From the NCBI RefSeq assembly GCF_036067295.1, contig NZ_CP107954.1:3844001-3908000 (forward strand): 64,000 nucleotides of DNA, written 5' to 3'. Position numbers and translations under genes: made by a program. Under the pieces are notes generated by a model. It was given only the letters and a program-made list of their open reading frames with translations, did no database searches and had not been told where the DNA came from. Numbering within the stretch: position 1 is the first letter of the stretch; each line of letters starts with the position of its first letter. Of this stretch, positions 63,352 through 64,000 are shown one piece after another. Source of the stretch: Kribbella sp. NBC_00382 (GTDB lineage Bacteria > Actinomycetota > Actinomycetes > Propionibacteriales > Kribbellaceae).

Positions 63352-63810
63352 ATGGCCTTCAGAGCAATTGGGAACGGTGGGTTCCTGGCCGTGTGCGTGG
63401 TCGGTCTGGCTGAGATGTGCCTGCTTGCGGTGTACGACGAGTTCTCCTCCATCCCGGACGAGGTGGCAACCGTCATCTCCATCGTGGTCGGTCTGCTGAT
63501 CCTCTGGCGTTTCGTCCGCGTCGGTGTCGCCGTCACACCGGCCGGCCTGAAACTCCTCAACCTCGGCCGCGACGAACTCATCCCGTGGACCGCCATCGCC
63601 GACATCAGACTCGACGAAGGCGAGGCCTCCTTGGGTAGCACCGCCATCCCGTACGTCGAACTTGCCGACCCACCTTCTCCCGAAGAACCCGGCGTCCTCC
63701 TGTCCTGCCTTACCGGCTACACCTTCCGCGGCCGCAACCGCCGAGTCACCCGCCAAACCGCCAAACTCCGCCAGCACTGGCTCGACCACCAAGCCGGCAC
63801 CGGCCGATGA
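63352..63810 (+). CDS. Hypothetical membrane protein
   Basis: 152 residues. Two hydrophobic helices (about 8-27 and 38-54) are followed by a soluble domain in which VAVTPAGLKLLNLGRDELIPWTAIADIRLDEG suggests a PH-like bacterial domain. ATG 63352 has GGGGGAC 5 nt upstream. Function unknown. Confidence 0.65.
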   Translation: MAFRAIGNGGFLAVCVVGLAEMCLLAVYDEFSSIPDEVATVISIVVGLLILWRFVRVGVAVTPAGLKLLNLGRDELIPWTAIADIRLDEGEASLGSTAIPYVELADPPSPEEPGVLLSCLTGYTFRGRNRRVTRQTAKLRQHWLDHQAGTGR

Positions 63811-63895
63811 GGGACCTCCTCGAGTCCTGTTCGACCGAATCTCAGCGCGCGTGATGCCTGAGCGACGTCTGTTTGGCAAGCGGAGCAGGGATTAC

Positions 63896-63909
63896 TGCAA
63901 CTTGTTGCA
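63896..63909. promoter_or_regulatory. Perfect palindrome in the end region
   Basis: TGCAAC-tt-GTTGCA, similar in form to LacI-family operators. The 190 bp from 63811 to the window end hold no supported gene; a reading frame on the minus strand is open from the right edge to 63842 but resembles nothing I know. Confidence 0.35.
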
Positions 63910-64000
63910 ATTCGGGTAACGGGATGAAACGACGCGCGATGTAGCGAGCGCTGACCCGCATGGCGATCGCCCTTCGTCGTGCTGTCCCAGGTCGGCGTGA

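Noticed and set aside
63842..64000. Partial gene on the minus strand at the right edge
   Set aside because: The frame is open but its Arg-rich text matches no family and the window ends too soon to judge.

Overview
The window is about 70% G+C with dense, mostly co-directional genes, frequent GTG/TTG starts and ATGA/GTGA stop-start overlaps. The gene families are typical of high-GC Actinomycetota: a four-gene sdh operon, a glnA4-type cluster ordered as in Mycobacterium, a 13E12/DUF222 HNH protein with a TCGA-type LexA box, and PimB/MgtA-like glycosyltransferases. A Kribbella- or Nocardioides-like soil actinobacterium is my best guess, but this rests on gene style and not on a marker gene. No rRNA, tRNA, CRISPR array or intact insertion sequence was found.

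Layout. 0-5.6 kb: 3' end of an iron-siderophore binding protein, trpS, a 2'-5' RNA ligase-like gene, a YihY-family membrane protein, a D,D-carboxypeptidase and a secreted M43-type zinc protease. 5.7-12.4 kb: a gamma-glutamylation catabolic cluster (GS-like ligase, class I amidotransferase, aldehyde dehydrogenase, SDR, FadR-type regulator, APC permease). Its two promoters share the same -35/-10 arrangement and related flanking half-sites. 12.6-19.5 kb: a large LuxR/AAA regulator, a small membrane protein, a divergent AraC/DppA pair, a DUF2000 protein, and an ECF sigma factor with a membrane-anchored BNR-repeat protein. 19.5-29.7 kb: sdhCDAB, a metallo-beta-lactamase-fold protein, two GT4 glycosyltransferases, the large subunit of a methylmalonyl-CoA-type mutase, an M20 amidohydrolase and an apparently 5'-truncated ThuA gene.

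29.8-36.8 kb: a nucleoside uptake and salvage operon (BMP lipoprotein, two-domain ATPase, two permeases, cytidine deaminase, thymidine phosphorylase), with a strong hairpin after the lipoprotein gene that probably sets subunit ratios. 36.8-42.5 kb: an unknown lipoprotein, a secreted M9-type collagenase, a LysR regulator, a uridine-kinase-like P-loop protein and an APH-fold kinase. 42.7-49.9 kb: a polyol (mannitol/arabitol-type) operon (ABC importer, polyol dehydrogenase, SorC-type regulator, xylulokinase) preceded by TGAGC/GCTCA palindromes.

49.9-54.26 kb is the odd part. It holds a DUF3592 gene followed by one frameshifted and one possible eroded copy, a hexanucleotide repeat, an exact 6 x 40 bp tandem array, a DUF222-HNH gene with internal 36 bp and 18 bp in-frame repeats and a near-consensus LexA box against its start codon, and then about eleven GCGC-type short repeats. 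This looks like a fast-changing accessory spot. 54.26-60.7 kb: a two-component system whose kinase carries a repeat-like insertion in the ATP lid, four 11-bp-phased CTTTC-type repeats in the divergent promoter, and an operon for a PSQ-repeat secreted protein, MoxR ATPase, DUF58, VWA and a PDZ-less HtrA-type protease. 60.7-64 kb: a small secreted protein, a hypothetical protein, a TauE/SafE permease, a LysR regulator and a two-TM protein; the last 190 bp have no supported gene.
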